DNA from: JACVRW01 sp963846505
GTDB lineage: Bacteria; Actinomycetota; Thermoleophilia; Solirubrobacterales; Thermoleophilaceae
Length of the DNA stretch: 64,000 nt
Direction: 5' to 3'
Assembly: GCA_963846505.1 (NCBI GenBank)
Contig: CAWJWD010000007.1
Coordinates: forward strand, 620,001 to 684,000
Numbering within the stretch: position 1 is the stretch's first letter; each line of letters starts with the position of its first letter. The position numbers were made by a program, and so were the translations under genes. The notes beneath the pieces are model-generated. The model was not told where the DNA came from. It ran no database searches and was given only the letters and a program-made list of their open reading frames with translations. Below are positions 17,785 through 27,140 of this stretch, one piece after another.

Positions 17785-19056
17785 ATGTACCAGGTCGTCT
17801 CGAGTCCGACCGCGCTGCTGCGCAGCCACCGGCGTCTGCTGTCGCGTGGGCAGACCGGGGAGCGCGTCAGCCGCACGGTCGTCCTGCTCGGCCTGACCAG
17901 CCTGATCACCGACATCTCCTCGGAGATGGTCGTGACGGTGCTGCCGCTGTACCTCGTCTACGTCGGCGGCTTCTCGCCGCTGGCGTTCGGGGTCATCGAC
18001 GGCCTCTACAACGGGGCGGTCGCGATCGCGGGCCTGGCCAGCGGCTTCATCGGCGACCGCTGGCGCAGGCACAAGGAGGTGGCGGTCACCGGCTATGGGC
18101 TCTCGGCGATCTGCAAGCTGCTGCTGCTGATGGTCGGCACCGCCGTCTCGGCGATCGGCGCCGTGGTGCTGCTCGACCGGGCCGGCAAGGGCATCCGCAC
18201 CGCCCCCCGCGACGCGATGATCTCGCTCTCGACGCCCGAGCGCCAGCTCGGCATGGCGTTCGGCGTGCACCGGGCGATGGACACCACCGGGGCGATGCTC
18301 GGCCCGCTGGTGGCCTTCGGCATCCTCGCGATCGCGCCGCTGGCCTTCAACTCGATCTTCCTCGTCAGCTTCTGCCTGGCCGTGCTCGGCGTCGCCGTGC
18401 TGGTGCTGTTCGTGCATCCGCGCCAGGCGGCCGAGGGCGGCGCCCAGCCGGAGCGGCCGGCCTCGCTGAAGGGCGCCTTCGCGCTGGTGCGGCTGCCGCG
18501 CTACCGCGCGCTGCTGATCGCCGGCGCCGCGCTCAGCCTCGCGACCGCCAGCGACGCCTTCATCTTCCTCGTGCTGAGCGAGAACCTCGACCTCGGCACC
18601 TCGCTGTTCCCGCTGCTGTTCGTCGCCAGCTCGGCGGTGTACATGACGCTGGCGGTGCCGGCCGGCCGGCTCGCCGACCGCATCGGCCGCGGGCGCGTGT
18701 TCCTCGCCGGCTACGCGCTGCTGATGGCCGTCTACGCCTCGCTGCTGCTGCCCGGCGGCGGCTGGTGGCTGGCGATCGCCGCGCTCGGCATGCTCGGCGC
18801 CTACTACGCCGCTACCGACGGCGTCCTGATGGCGCTCGGGAGCTCGGTCGTGCCCGAGGACGTGCGCGGCAGCGGCCTCGCCCTGCTGCGCACCTCGACG
18901 AGCATCGCGCGCCTGATCGCGTCGGTCGCCTTCGGCGCCCTCTGGACGATCTGGGGCATCGACGTCGCGATCGTCTGCTTCGGGCTGGCACTCGTCGCGG
19001 CCACCGCACTGGCAGCATTCGTGCTCGTGCGGACTCGTCAGACCTCCCATGCATAA
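17785..19056 (+). CDS. MFS transporter
   Basis: A 423-residue major facilitator with about twelve membrane segments. The loop 2-3 motif is GFIGDRWRRHKEV and the second-half equivalent AGRLADRIGRGRV; DRAGKGIRTAPRD in the first half is a segment common in a group of uncharacterised MFS proteins related to tetracycline/bicyclomycin-type exporters. Substrate unknown. The stop overlaps the start of the following beta-propeller gene by eight bases, so the two are one operon. Confidence 0.85.
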   Translation: MYQVVSSPTALLRSHRRLLSRGQTGERVSRTVVLLGLTSLITDISSEMVVTVLPLYLVYVGGFSPLAFGVIDGLYNGAVAIAGLASGFIGDRWRRHKEVAVTGYGLSAICKLLLLMVGTAVSAIGAVVLLDRAGKGIRTAPRDAMISLSTPERQLGMAFGVHRAMDTTGAMLGPLVAFGILAIAPLAFNSIFLVSFCLAVLGVAVLVLFVHPRQAAEGGAQPERPASLKGAFALVRLPRYRALLIAGAALSLATASDAFIFLVLSENLDLGTSLFPLLFVASSAVYMTLAVPAGRLADRIGRGRVFLAGYALLMAVYASLLLPGGGWWLAIAALGMLGAYYAATDGVLMALGSSVVPEDVRGSGLALLRTSTSIARLIASVAFGALWTIWGIDVAIVCFGLALVAATALAAFVLVRTRQTSHA

Positions 19057-20053
19057 CCGCCGCGGCCTCGTCTTCGGACTGCTGGTCGTCGCCTGCACCG
19101 TCATCGCCGCCGTCGCGATCGTGGCCGGGGTGCGCGAGAGCGACGCCGACAAGGGCGGCTCGGACGCGGCGCGCCGGCTGCTGCCCGAGGCGCGCGCGAG
19201 CGACCGCCCGCTGGTGGTGTTCCGCGACCAGGACGCAGATCAGAAGGCCCGCGGCCAGGTCGCCCTGGCGTCCACGGCCGGCGCGCGCGCGGGCCGGCGC
19301 ACGCTCGCCGAGTTGAGCTGCGATCGCGTCTACTTCGCCGCCGGCGAGGGCGTCTGCCTGGCGCGTGGGAGCGGCTTCGCCAGCGGCTATCGAGCGAAGG
19401 TCTTCGACGACCAGCTGCGCGTGCGCCACGAGCTGCCGGTCGACGGCATCCCGAGCCGGGCGCGCGTGTCCCCGGACGGCCGCTACGGCTCGGTCACGCT
19501 GTTCGTCACCGGTCACGCCTACGCCGAGGCCGGTGCGTTCTCGACGCAGACGACGCTGATCGACCTCGAGCGAGGGGAGAAGCTCGGCGATCTCGAGGGC
19601 TTCACCGTCACTCGCGACGGCAAGCAGGTGACCGCCGCCGATCGCAACTTCTGGGGCGTCACCTTCGCCGACGACAGCGACCGCTTCTACGCCACGATGG
19701 CCACCGGCGGCAAGACCTACCTGATCCAGGGCTCGGTCGGCGAGCGCACGGCGCACACGATCCACGAGAACGTCGAGTGCCCGTCGCTGTCGCCCGACGG
19801 CACCCGCATCGCCTACAAGAAGCGCACCGGCTCGGGGGACGACCTCTGGCACCTCACGGTCCTCGACCTCGACACGATGCGCGAGATGCCGCTGGCGGAG
19901 ACCCGCTCGGTCGACGACCAGGTCGAGTGGCTCGACGACGAGCGCGTGCTCTACGGCGTCGACGGGGACGTCTGGATCGTCCCCGCCGACGGCAGCGGCA
20001 AGCCGCGCCGCTTCGTCAGCGACGCGAGCTCGCCCGCGGTCGTGCGCTGGTAG
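19049..20053 (+). CDS. Membrane-anchored TolB/PD40-like beta-propeller protein
   Basis: A 334-residue protein with one N-terminal membrane helix (GLVFGLLVVACTVIAAVAIV) and an extracytoplasmic domain with repeated blade motifs such as SRARVSPDGRYGSVTLF and CPSLSPDGTRIAYKKR, typical of PD40/TolB-like propellers. Such domains bind proteins or ligands; no catalytic residues are apparent. Its eight-base overlap with the MFS transporter suggests a joint role, perhaps as a sensor or accessory of the transporter. It is convergent with the beta-helix protein gene at 20069. Confidence 0.75.
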   Translation: MHNRRGLVFGLLVVACTVIAAVAIVAGVRESDADKGGSDAARRLLPEARASDRPLVVFRDQDADQKARGQVALASTAGARAGRRTLAELSCDRVYFAAGEGVCLARGSGFASGYRAKVFDDQLRVRHELPVDGIPSRARVSPDGRYGSVTLFVTGHAYAEAGAFSTQTTLIDLERGEKLGDLEGFTVTRDGKQVTAADRNFWGVTFADDSDRFYATMATGGKTYLIQGSVGERTAHTIHENVECPSLSPDGTRIAYKKRTGSGDDLWHLTVLDLDTMREMPLAETRSVDDQVEWLDDERVLYGVDGDVWIVPADGSGKPRRFVSDASSPAVVRW

Positions 20054-20068
20054 TCCTCGCGCGTTCGC

Positions 20069-21343
20069 TCAGCCGTTGCAGGGCAGCGAGCGCACGGTCT
20101 TCGTGACCTGGTAGTCCGAGCCGATCGTGACCACGCTCGCGTCCCAGTGGCTGAACGCCGAGCACTTGACCTCGAGCGGGCCGTAGCCCCACGACTTGTC
20201 GACGACCTTGAGGCCGCTGACGCTGCCCGGGATGGTCTGGCGGAACGGGTAGCCGCCGCCCATCACGAGCAGCCGGTCGACGTCCGCCGTCGAGTTCCCC
20301 TGGTCCTCGGGCACGAAGTACGGCGCGGTCCCGCAGGCGGCGTCGTAGAAGTCGATCGTGCTGTTGACCACGGTCAACGGCGGCCCGTCGTAGCCTTGGA
20401 TGCCGTCCGAGTGCATGTCGCAGCGACCGTCGGGGATGACGATCTTGGCGAACGAGCTCTCGATCCGCACCGGGCCGCAGCCCGAGCCGCGTCCACCGAC
20501 GCGGAAGCCCTCGTTGCGCTGCCAGATCTTGACGCGGCGGGCGGTGTAGCCCCCGACGCCGAGCGCCAAGTCGCCGTCGGTGCTCTCGCTCGCTCCGGGC
20601 GGCGGCTCGAGCGTCGTGTCCTCGATCACCGTGTTGGCGCTGCACGTCGAGCCCGGCCAGTTGTTGATCTGACCACCCTGGAGCTTGACGCGGCGTACCG
20701 TGACGTTGGGGGCGGCGATGATCAGGTTGGCGTTCTGGAGCAGCACGTCCTGGACCACTGCGCCCGCTTGGGTGACGGTCAGGTCCGAGCTGCGGGTCTC
20801 GGCCGGCGTCCAACCTGCCGGGACGCCGGTCGTGGAAGGGCTCGGGAAGCCGCCCGCCGGGGCGGGAGAGGGCGTGCGCAGGCCCGGCGAGCCGCCGGCG
20901 CCCGGCGGGGGCGTGCTCGCCGGATTGCGCGGGTTGCTGCCGCCGAGCACCTCGATGCGGTCCTTGACGCCGTCGCCGTCGGTGTCCTTCTTGCGCGGGT
21001 TGGTCTTCCAGCGCTTGATCTCGGCCCGGTCGCTGAGCCCGTCGCCGTCGGTGTCCTTCCTGCGCGGGTTGGTCTTGTAGCGGAAGACCTCGGCGCCGTC
21101 GCCGAGCCGGTCGCCGTCGGTGTCCCACTTGCGCGGGTTCGTGCTGAGGCGGAACTCGCGCCGGTTGCGCAGGCGATCCTCGTCGGGATCGGCCTTGGCG
21201 GAGACCTTCGACGTCGACAGGTGGAAGCGCTGCTCCCAGCGGTCCGGGATCCGATCGTGGTCGCGATCGCGCGGCGTGGCCGCAACGGCAGATCCTGCGA
21301 GGTACGCGAGTGCCACGAGCGGCAGCACCAGCCACTTCGACAT
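20069..21343 (-). CDS. Secreted protein with thrombospondin type 3 repeats and a beta-helix domain
   Basis: A 424-residue protein with a signal peptide (MSKWLVLPLVALAYLAGSAVA), five calcium-binding TSP3-type repeats (patterns such as DTDGDGLSDRAE, roughly residues 24-130), a Pro/Ser linker, and a right-handed beta-helix-like region (NLIIAAPNVTVRRVKLQGG, then IESSFAKIVIPDG) as in pectate-lyase-fold proteins. The second part could bind or cleave polysaccharide, but no catalytic residues are obvious. ATG at 21343 is preferred because the signal peptide begins there. It resembles the longer protein at 27999-30524. Likely cell-surface or matrix. Confidence 0.8.
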   Translation of the reverse strand: MSKWLVLPLVALAYLAGSAVAATPRDRDHDRIPDRWEQRFHLSTSKVSAKADPDEDRLRNRREFRLSTNPRKWDTDGDRLGDGAEVFRYKTNPRRKDTDGDGLSDRAEIKRWKTNPRKKDTDGDGVKDRIEVLGGSNPRNPASTPPPGAGGSPGLRTPSPAPAGGFPSPSTTGVPAGWTPAETRSSDLTVTQAGAVVQDVLLQNANLIIAAPNVTVRRVKLQGGQINNWPGSTCSANTVIEDTTLEPPPGASESTDGDLALGVGGYTARRVKIWQRNEGFRVGGRGSGCGPVRIESSFAKIVIPDGRCDMHSDGIQGYDGPPLTVVNSTIDFYDAACGTAPYFVPEDQGNSTADVDRLLVMGGGYPFRQTIPGSVSGLKVVDKSWGYGPLEVKCSAFSHWDASVVTIGSDYQVTKTVRSLPCNG

Positions 21344-21479
21344 GGGAGAGCCTCCTACATCTGGGGCGCGTGGCTGGCGGCTCGCTTCTTCCCTCATGAC
21401 GCCGCCATGCGTACGGATGAACGTCCGTACGCCCTATCTGCCACTGGGACGGCCGGCACTATAGCCAGTTCGGCGGCGG

Positions 21480-22640
21480 TCACACCCGTGCAGTCGGCGC
21501 GTAGTGCTCGTCTCGCCGCAGCACGCTGGCGAGCGCGCGCAGCTGGACGACGGCCTTCCACACCAGATACCAGGGGGCCGCGAGCAGCGCCAGCCAGGTG
21601 CGCAGGCCGGCGCGGGCCTGGATCAGACCGGTCGCGACGACGAGCGCCAGCGCCAGCAGCGCGGCTCCGACGATCGCCGCGACCAGCCATGCCTGGGCAA
21701 CGGCCGCGAGCGCGAGGCCCACGACCAGCGACAGGGCGCCGATCGCGAAGGGGGGAGTGGCGAGGAACCACGCCGCCTCGAGGCAGGACGCGTCGCGCTG
21801 ACGCAGCGCCCGCCGCAGCAGCCGCGGCACGTAGGCGCGCGCGGCCGCCATGCGCCCGGCCTCGTAGCGGACCTTCTGGCCGCCGAAGCTGCCCCACGTG
21901 CTCTCACCCTCGGAGCGCAGGCGCGCTCCGTCGACGTGCCGGCAGCGCACGCCGTCGAGCAGCAGGTCGAGCGTGAAGAAGAGGTCCTCGGACGCGGGTG
22001 CGCGGAAGGTGTGCGAGAGCGCCAGCTCGCGCCGGATCGCCATCCCGGTTCCGCGCAGGCGCACGGACACGCCCAGCCGGTCGCGACCGCGCGGGACGGT
22101 GATGCCCTGCAGCGTGAAGGCGGCCAGCGACGCCTCGGTGGCGAGCGTCCTGCCCTGCTTGCTCTCGCTGCGCGCCTGGACGGCGCCGGCGCCGGTGGCC
22201 ATGGCTCGCTCGCAGAGGTCGAAGAAGCCGGGCGAGATGACCGAGTCGGCGTCGAGCATCAGCACGGCGTCCCAGTCGAGCTCGCGGACGTGCTCGAGCC
22301 CGGCCTGACGCGCGGCGGCGCGACCCGGCTCGTCGTCCGGCCCGCGCTCGAGCACCGTCGCCCCGAAGCCGCGGGCGATCTTCGCGGTCGAGTCGGAGCA
22401 GCGATCGGCGACCACCAGCACGCGGTCACCGGGCCGGCGATCGGCCTCGATCGCCTCGAGGCAGTGCCCGATCACGAGCTCCTCGTCGTGGGCGGGCACG
22501 AGCACCAGGAAGCGGACGCCGTCACCCTCGGCGGGGTGCGGGTCGCGGTAGAACAGCGACGCGACGGCCAGCAGGCCGAGGTGCGCAGCGGTGGCGAGCC
22601 CCGGGAGGGCGATCGCCAGGGCAAGGAGGGAAAGGATCAC
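21480..22640 (-). CDS. Membrane glycosyltransferase family 2
   Basis: A 386-residue processive-type GT2. It has an N-terminal membrane segment, the catalytic domain with LVLVPAHDEELVIGHCLEA, VVADRCSDST, MLDADSVISPGF (DxD site) and SEDLFFTLDLLLDG (probable catalytic region), then three or four C-terminal membrane helices. This layout occurs in cellulose/hyaluronan-like synthases and in undecaprenyl-sugar-forming enzymes. The stop-side neighbour at 22637 overlaps its start by four bases, so it is the last gene of the decarboxylase/ligase operon. Product unknown. Confidence 0.85.
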   Translation of the reverse strand: MILSLLALAIALPGLATAAHLGLLAVASLFYRDPHPAEGDGVRFLVLVPAHDEELVIGHCLEAIEADRRPGDRVLVVADRCSDSTAKIARGFGATVLERGPDDEPGRAAARQAGLEHVRELDWDAVLMLDADSVISPGFFDLCERAMATGAGAVQARSESKQGRTLATEASLAAFTLQGITVPRGRDRLGVSVRLRGTGMAIRRELALSHTFRAPASEDLFFTLDLLLDGVRCRHVDGARLRSEGESTWGSFGGQKVRYEAGRMAAARAYVPRLLRRALRQRDASCLEAAWFLATPPFAIGALSLVVGLALAAVAQAWLVAAIVGAALLALALVVATGLIQARAGLRTWLALLAAPWYLVWKAVVQLRALASVLRRDEHYAPTARV

Positions 22641-23857
22641 ACCAGCACCTCGGCGGGCGCCGGGTGGCCGAGGAAGGCGGTCGGGCTCGCCGTCAGCCCA
22701 TAGGCCCCGGCCTGGAAGACGACCACCAGGTCGCCGATCTCCGCGCGCGGCAGCGAGACGTCGTCGGCGAGCAGGTCGAGCGGCGTGCAGAGGCAGCCGA
22801 CGACGCTGACGGTCTCCGCCGTCTCGTCGTCGTCGCGGCCGCCGATCGCGACCGGGTAGTTGCGGCGGATCACCTGGCCGAAGTTGCCGGAGGCGGCGAG
22901 CTGGTGGTGCATGCCGCCGTCGACGACCAGGAACGTCTTGCCGCGCGACTGCTTGCGGTCCACGATGCGCGTCACGTAGACGCCGCTCTCGCCGACGACG
23001 TAGCGGCCGAGCTCGACCACCACGCGGGCGTCCGGCAGCGCGGGGCGCAGCTCGTCCTGCATCAGGCGACCGAGGTTGTCGCCGACCGCGCCGAGGTCGA
23101 GCGGCTGGTCGCGGTCGGAGTAGGGGATGCCGAAGCCGCCGCCGACGTTGACGTAGCCGAACGGCACGCCGGACTCGCGCGAGAGGCGCAGCGCCAGCTC
23201 GACGGTCTTCTGCTGGGCCTCGCAGAGGATCTCGGCGTTGAGGTTCTGGGAGCCGGCGAAGATGTGCACGCCGAGCAACGTGACGTCGGCTCGCTCGAGC
23301 TCCGCGAGCAGGGCGGGCACCCGCTCGGCGTCGACGCCGAACTGCTGCGCGCCGCCGCCCATGCGCATGCCCGAGCCCTTGACCTGGAAGTCGGGGTTGA
23401 CGCGCACCGCCACCCGGGGGCAGATCCCGAGCCGCTCGCCGGCCTCGATCGCGCGCCGCGCCTCGGTCTCGGACTCCAGCTCGATCGTGACGCCCGCCGC
23501 GACCGCCTGGGCGATCTCGGCCGGCGTCTTGCCCGGACCGGCGAAGCTGACGTGGTCGGACGGCATCGGCGTGTCGAGCGCGATCTGCAGCTCGCCGGCG
23601 GAGGCGACGTCGAAGGCGTCGACGAGCCCGCTCAGGTGCTGCACGACGGCCGGCATCGGGTTGGCCTTGACCGCGTAGCTGAGCTCGACGTCGGTCGGCA
23701 GCGCCGAGCGCAGCAGGCCGACCCGTTCCGTCAGCCGCGCGCGGTCGTAGGCGAAGAACGGCGTCGAGCCCACGCGCGCGGCGAGCCGCTCGAGCGGAAC
23801 GCCGCCGACCTCGTGGCAGGACGTCGGGCGTGCCGGCATGGTCAACAGTTCGCTCAT
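22637..23857 (-). CDS. Fold-type III PLP-dependent decarboxylase
   Basis: A 406-residue enzyme of the ornithine/diaminopimelate decarboxylase fold. The PLP lysine is in YAVKANPMPAVV, with FAGPGKT, GVHIFAGSQN and NVGGGFGIPY phosphate-binding segments and GCLCTPLD as the second active-site strand. It closely resembles the PLP decarboxylases found next to an acyl-CoA ligase and an acyl carrier protein in exosortase/PEP-CTERM exopolysaccharide loci. It would decarboxylate an amino acid, possibly while acyl-linked (inference). ATG at 23857 overlaps the ligase stop by four bases. The frame stays open upstream over the ligase gene, but that is a shadow. Confidence 0.85.
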   Translation of the reverse strand: MSELLTMPARPTSCHEVGGVPLERLAARVGSTPFFAYDRARLTERVGLLRSALPTDVELSYAVKANPMPAVVQHLSGLVDAFDVASAGELQIALDTPMPSDHVSFAGPGKTPAEIAQAVAAGVTIELESETEARRAIEAGERLGICPRVAVRVNPDFQVKGSGMRMGGGAQQFGVDAERVPALLAELERADVTLLGVHIFAGSQNLNAEILCEAQQKTVELALRLSRESGVPFGYVNVGGGFGIPYSDRDQPLDLGAVGDNLGRLMQDELRPALPDARVVVELGRYVVGESGVYVTRIVDRKQSRGKTFLVVDGGMHHQLAASGNFGQVIRRNYPVAIGGRDDDETAETVSVVGCLCTPLDLLADDVSLPRAEIGDLVVVFQAGAYGLTASPTAFLGHPAPAEVLV

Positions 23858-25419
23858 CGGGCGGCTAGCTCCTGGCGCAGCAGCGCGCGGTCGAACTTGT
23901 TGTTGGGCGAGCGGGGCAGCGAGGGCCGCACCACCACGTCCTTGGGCACCATGTAGAGCGGCAGCCGCTGGCGCAGCTCGGTCAGCAGCTCGTCGGCGTC
24001 GAGATGGCCGTTGGCGGGGCTGGCGGCGAGCACGATGCGCTGCCCGAGCCGCTCGTCCTCGACGCCGAGCGCGACCGCGTCGCCGACCATGCCGGTGTCG
24101 TAGACGACCTCTTCGATCTCCGTCGGGCTGACCCGGTAGCCGGAGGTCTTGATCATCTCGTCCTTGCGGCTGACGAAGTAGAGGAAGCCCTCCTCGTCGC
24201 GCTTGACGAGGTCGCCGGAGAACACGGCCGTCTCGGGCGTGCAGATCGCCGGGTCGCGGCCGGGCACCGGCTTGAAGCGCTCGGCGGTGCGCTCCGGGTC
24301 GTTCCAGTAGCCGAGCGCCACCAGCGCGCCGCGGTGCACGAGCTCGCCCTCCTCGCCGGGGTCGCACGGCGAGCCGTCCTCGCGCACGACCAGGATCTCG
24401 GCGTTCGGGATCGCCTTGCCGATCGAGTCGGGGCGGCGGTCGACCTCGGCCGGGTCGAGATAGGTCGAGCGGAAGGCCTCGGTGAGCCCGTACATCAGGT
24501 ACGGCTTGGCCTGACCGAAGATCGCGCGCAGCTTGTCGAGCGTCGACTTGGGCATGCGCCCGCCGGTGTTGGCGATGTAGCGCATGCTGCGCGTCGCCTC
24601 CTCGGGCCAGCTCTGGTCGGCCAGCTGCAGCCACAGGGGCGGCACGCAGGTGAGCCCGGTCACGCCGTGCTTGGCGCACAGGTTCACGACCTCGCGCGGC
24701 AGCAGGTAGTTGACGAGCACGACGTGCGCGCCGACCGTGAAGCCGGTCGTGAGCTGGGAGAAGCCGGCGTCGAAGCTGAGCGGCAGCGCCGCGAGGATGC
24801 AGTCGCCGGCGTGGTTCTTGAGGTACTGGCTGACGCTCTGCCCGCCGACGATCAGGTTGCGGTGCGAGAGCACGACGCCCTTCGGCTTGCCGGTGCTGCC
24901 GGAGGTGTAGAAGATCGCCGCCAGTTCGACGTCGATCGCGTTCCCGACCGGCTCCTCGGGGGCGCCCTGGAGGTCCTCCCAGGCGTGCACCGCGCAGGGC
25001 AGGTCGAGCTCCGCCTCGGGCTGCGCGCCGACGACCACCACGTGCTCGACCGACGGGCGCTGACGCAGCTCCTCGACCAGCAGCTCCAGCCGCTGGGCGG
25101 TGGTCACGAGCACGCGCACGTCGCAGTCGTCGAGGATGTGCGCGACCTGCGGCGCGCGCAGCAGCGGGTTGACCGGGACGAACACGCCGCCGGCGGCCGA
25201 CGGGCCGAGCAGCGCCGCGACCGTCTCGACGCGCTTGTCGAGGTGGATGGCGACTCGCTCGCCGCGCCCGAGCCCGAGCCCGGCGAGACCGGTGGCGAAC
25301 GCCCGCATGCTGTCCCACAGCTCGCCGTAGGTGATCGTCGTGTCCTTGAAGGTCAAGGCCGGCGCGTCGGCATGCCGACGCGCCGCCTCGGCGACGATCT
25401 CGTGGACTTGGGTGGGCAT
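23854..25419 (-). CDS. Acyl-CoA ligase-like adenylate-forming enzyme
   Basis: A 521-residue ANL-superfamily enzyme that activates a carboxylic or amino acid with ATP and loads it on CoA or an acyl carrier protein. Signature segments are YTSGSTGKPKGVVLSHRN, YGLTEA, SGDLVKRDEEGFLYFVSRKD and the C-terminal catalytic lysine in NNKFDR. The family member in exosortase-associated loci is adjacent to a PLP decarboxylase, as here. The likely carrier is the ACP at 3423-3686. ATG at 25419 gives MPTQVHEIVAEAARRHAD, the normal N-terminus. It is coupled to the decarboxylase by overlap. Confidence 0.88.
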   Translation of the reverse strand: MPTQVHEIVAEAARRHADAPALTFKDTTITYGELWDSMRAFATGLAGLGLGRGERVAIHLDKRVETVAALLGPSAAGGVFVPVNPLLRAPQVAHILDDCDVRVLVTTAQRLELLVEELRQRPSVEHVVVVGAQPEAELDLPCAVHAWEDLQGAPEEPVGNAIDVELAAIFYTSGSTGKPKGVVLSHRNLIVGGQSVSQYLKNHAGDCILAALPLSFDAGFSQLTTGFTVGAHVVLVNYLLPREVVNLCAKHGVTGLTCVPPLWLQLADQSWPEEATRSMRYIANTGGRMPKSTLDKLRAIFGQAKPYLMYGLTEAFRSTYLDPAEVDRRPDSIGKAIPNAEILVVREDGSPCDPGEEGELVHRGALVALGYWNDPERTAERFKPVPGRDPAICTPETAVFSGDLVKRDEEGFLYFVSRKDEMIKTSGYRVSPTEIEEVVYDTGMVGDAVALGVEDERLGQRIVLAASPANGHLDADELLTELRQRLPLYMVPKDVVVRPSLPRSPNNKFDRALLRQELAAR

Positions 25420-25454
25420 CGCGGCGGGTCCTTCTGCTGTCGGGGCGGTCTGCG

Positions 25455-26330
25455 TCACCAGGCGACGCAGACCAGTTCGCTGTAGAGGTCGTCGACGTCG
25501 TCTGGCTCGAGCTCGGCGCTGCGGAGCATCTTGCGGCGGGGTGCGCCCAGCTGCCGGGCCAGCCGCGGCCGGTAGCCCAGGATGCGCTCCTCGGCCAGCG
25601 TCGCCACGGCGCCGTGACGGACGAGCAGGTGGCGCGCGAACGGGCGGGCCAGGCGGCGCAGCAGCTGCGGGTTGCTGACGTGCAGCAGGCTCGCGAACAG
25701 CGGCAGATCCTTGCGCCGGTCCTTGCGGAAGATCACGTAGCACCACTCGTCGCCGGCGACCAGCACGACGTGGCGCGCCGCGCCGGCAGCGGCGTGATCG
25801 CGGTAGAGCTGCAGCTCGGGGCCGTCGAGCGTGCGCTCGATCAGCGCCGGGGCGGAGCTGATCGTGCAGCGGCCGGGCAGGCTCGGCCAGGGCAGGTTCG
25901 GCACGAGCGCCGTCGTCGTGTCGAGGAAGCGGAAGCCGAGCCGCTCGTTGATCCGCACCACGTTGCCGCTCGGCGACAGGTCGGTGAAGTGGTAGCCCTC
26001 TTGGGCCAGGGCCGCCTTCAGCAGCCGCAGGCCGGCGAGGCGGTAGTCGGGCAGCACGCACCAGGCGCCCAGGTTGCAGAAGCGCTCGGGCCGCCCGTCG
26101 ACGAGCCGCTCGGAGTAGAAGGCGAGCTGCGCGCCCACGACCTCGTCGCCGTCGAGCAGCATGAAGCCGGCGTTGGGCCTGTCGACCTCCCAGGGAACGT
26201 CGACGGCGCGCGCCCAGTCGGCGGCGCTCACGCGCTCGTTGAGGTGAGCCTGCAGGAACGCCGCCACCCGCGGGACGTCGGCGCCCTCGATCGCCGTGAC
26301 CCGGATCGCGCTCGCGACCGTCACCGCCAT
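25455..26330 (-). CDS. GNAT-like N-acyltransferase
   Basis: A 291-residue protein with a GNAT-type core: VVGAQLAFYSERLVDG (beta strands), then NLGAWCVLPDYRLAGLRLLKAALA, which looks like the acyl-CoA-binding V/I-x-P-x-x-R-x-x-G loop, and INERLGFRFLD. A second, less clear domain follows. It may attach an acyl group to an amino sugar or to the decarboxylated amine from the neighbouring genes. It overlaps the deacetylase stop by ten bases and lies 35 bases upstream of the ligase, so it is in the same operon. The match is at superfamily level only. Confidence 0.7.
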   Translation of the reverse strand: MAVTVASAIRVTAIEGADVPRVAAFLQAHLNERVSAADWARAVDVPWEVDRPNAGFMLLDGDEVVGAQLAFYSERLVDGRPERFCNLGAWCVLPDYRLAGLRLLKAALAQEGYHFTDLSPSGNVVRINERLGFRFLDTTTALVPNLPWPSLPGRCTISSAPALIERTLDGPELQLYRDHAAAGAARHVVLVAGDEWCYVIFRKDRRKDLPLFASLLHVSNPQLLRRLARPFARHLLVRHGAVATLAEERILGYRPRLARQLGAPRRKMLRSAELEPDDVDDLYSELVCVAW

Positions 26331-26986
26331 CGCTTCACCGCCAGCTTCGCGCGGCGCCGCAGCGGACCGCGGGGGGACTGTCCGGGGGCGAGCACGTGGC
26401 TCAGGCGTCGAGCGTCGTCGTGCGGGCCGATGGTGTTGCGCGGCTGCAGCCAGTCGTCCGAGCGGCAGCTGCCGCGATCGCTGGTGTAGACGCGCTCGTA
26501 GCCGCGGCGGCGCAGCGAGCCGAGCACGCGACGGTCGTAGGCGCCGAAGGGGCAGGCCGCCTCGGTCACGGGACGCTCCACGATCTCCTCGAGCAGACGG
26601 CGCGCCTCGTCGAACTCCTCGCGCAGCCCGATCTCGTCGAGTCGTCGCCAGGCGCAGTGGCGCATCCCGTGCGAGCCGATCGTCATCCCTGCCTCCGCGA
26701 GCGCGCGCACGCCCTGCTCGTCGAGGAAGCCGGGCGTGCCGAGCTTGCCTGCGACGACGAAGAAGGTGGCCGTCAGACCACGCTCGAGCAGTGCCGGCAG
26801 CGCGATCTCGAGGTCGGAGGCGTTGCCGTCGTCGAACGTGATGCGCACGTCGTCACGGCCCGCGACCGCGTCGAGCGCGGCCTCGAACTGACCCGTGTCG
26901 AGCCAGACGAGATCCTCGCCCGGCTCCATCTGCCGGACGGGCTCTCCGATCCCATGGAAGGTGAGGTTGACCGTCGTGTCGGGCAC
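26321..26986 (-). CDS. Polysaccharide deacetylase (NodB homology, CE4)
   Basis: A 221-residue carbohydrate esterase 4 domain. The metal site is visible: ITFDDGN (catalytic base and metal Asp) and GSHGMRH (two metal histidines), with CPFGAYDRRV corresponding to motif 3. No signal peptide is apparent, so a cytoplasmic role on a lipid- or nucleotide-linked sugar is possible, as for related EPS deacetylases. It is the first gene of the leftward operon deacetylase-GNAT-ligase-decarboxylase-GT2 and is divergent from the Wzz-like gene at 27141; both promoters should lie in the 154-base gap. Confidence 0.87.
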   Translation of the reverse strand: MPDTTVNLTFHGIGEPVRQMEPGEDLVWLDTGQFEAALDAVAGRDDVRITFDDGNASDLEIALPALLERGLTATFFVVAGKLGTPGFLDEQGVRALAEAGMTIGSHGMRHCAWRRLDEIGLREEFDEARRLLEEIVERPVTEAACPFGAYDRRVLGSLRRRGYERVYTSDRGSCRSDDWLQPRNTIGPHDDARRLSHVLAPGQSPRGPLRRRAKLAVKRWR

Positions 26987-27140
26987 TCTGGTCCACCAAC
27001 GGAGACCGGACGGCCCCTCTTGCGCCGTCGACCCGGTTCTCGAGACGTCGCGCCCAGCTCAGAAGAAACTCCGGCGAGCCCGCGTTTGAACTTGCAAGGG
27101 ACCAGATTCGGTCGATCCCCGCGCTTCTCACTCACACTCG

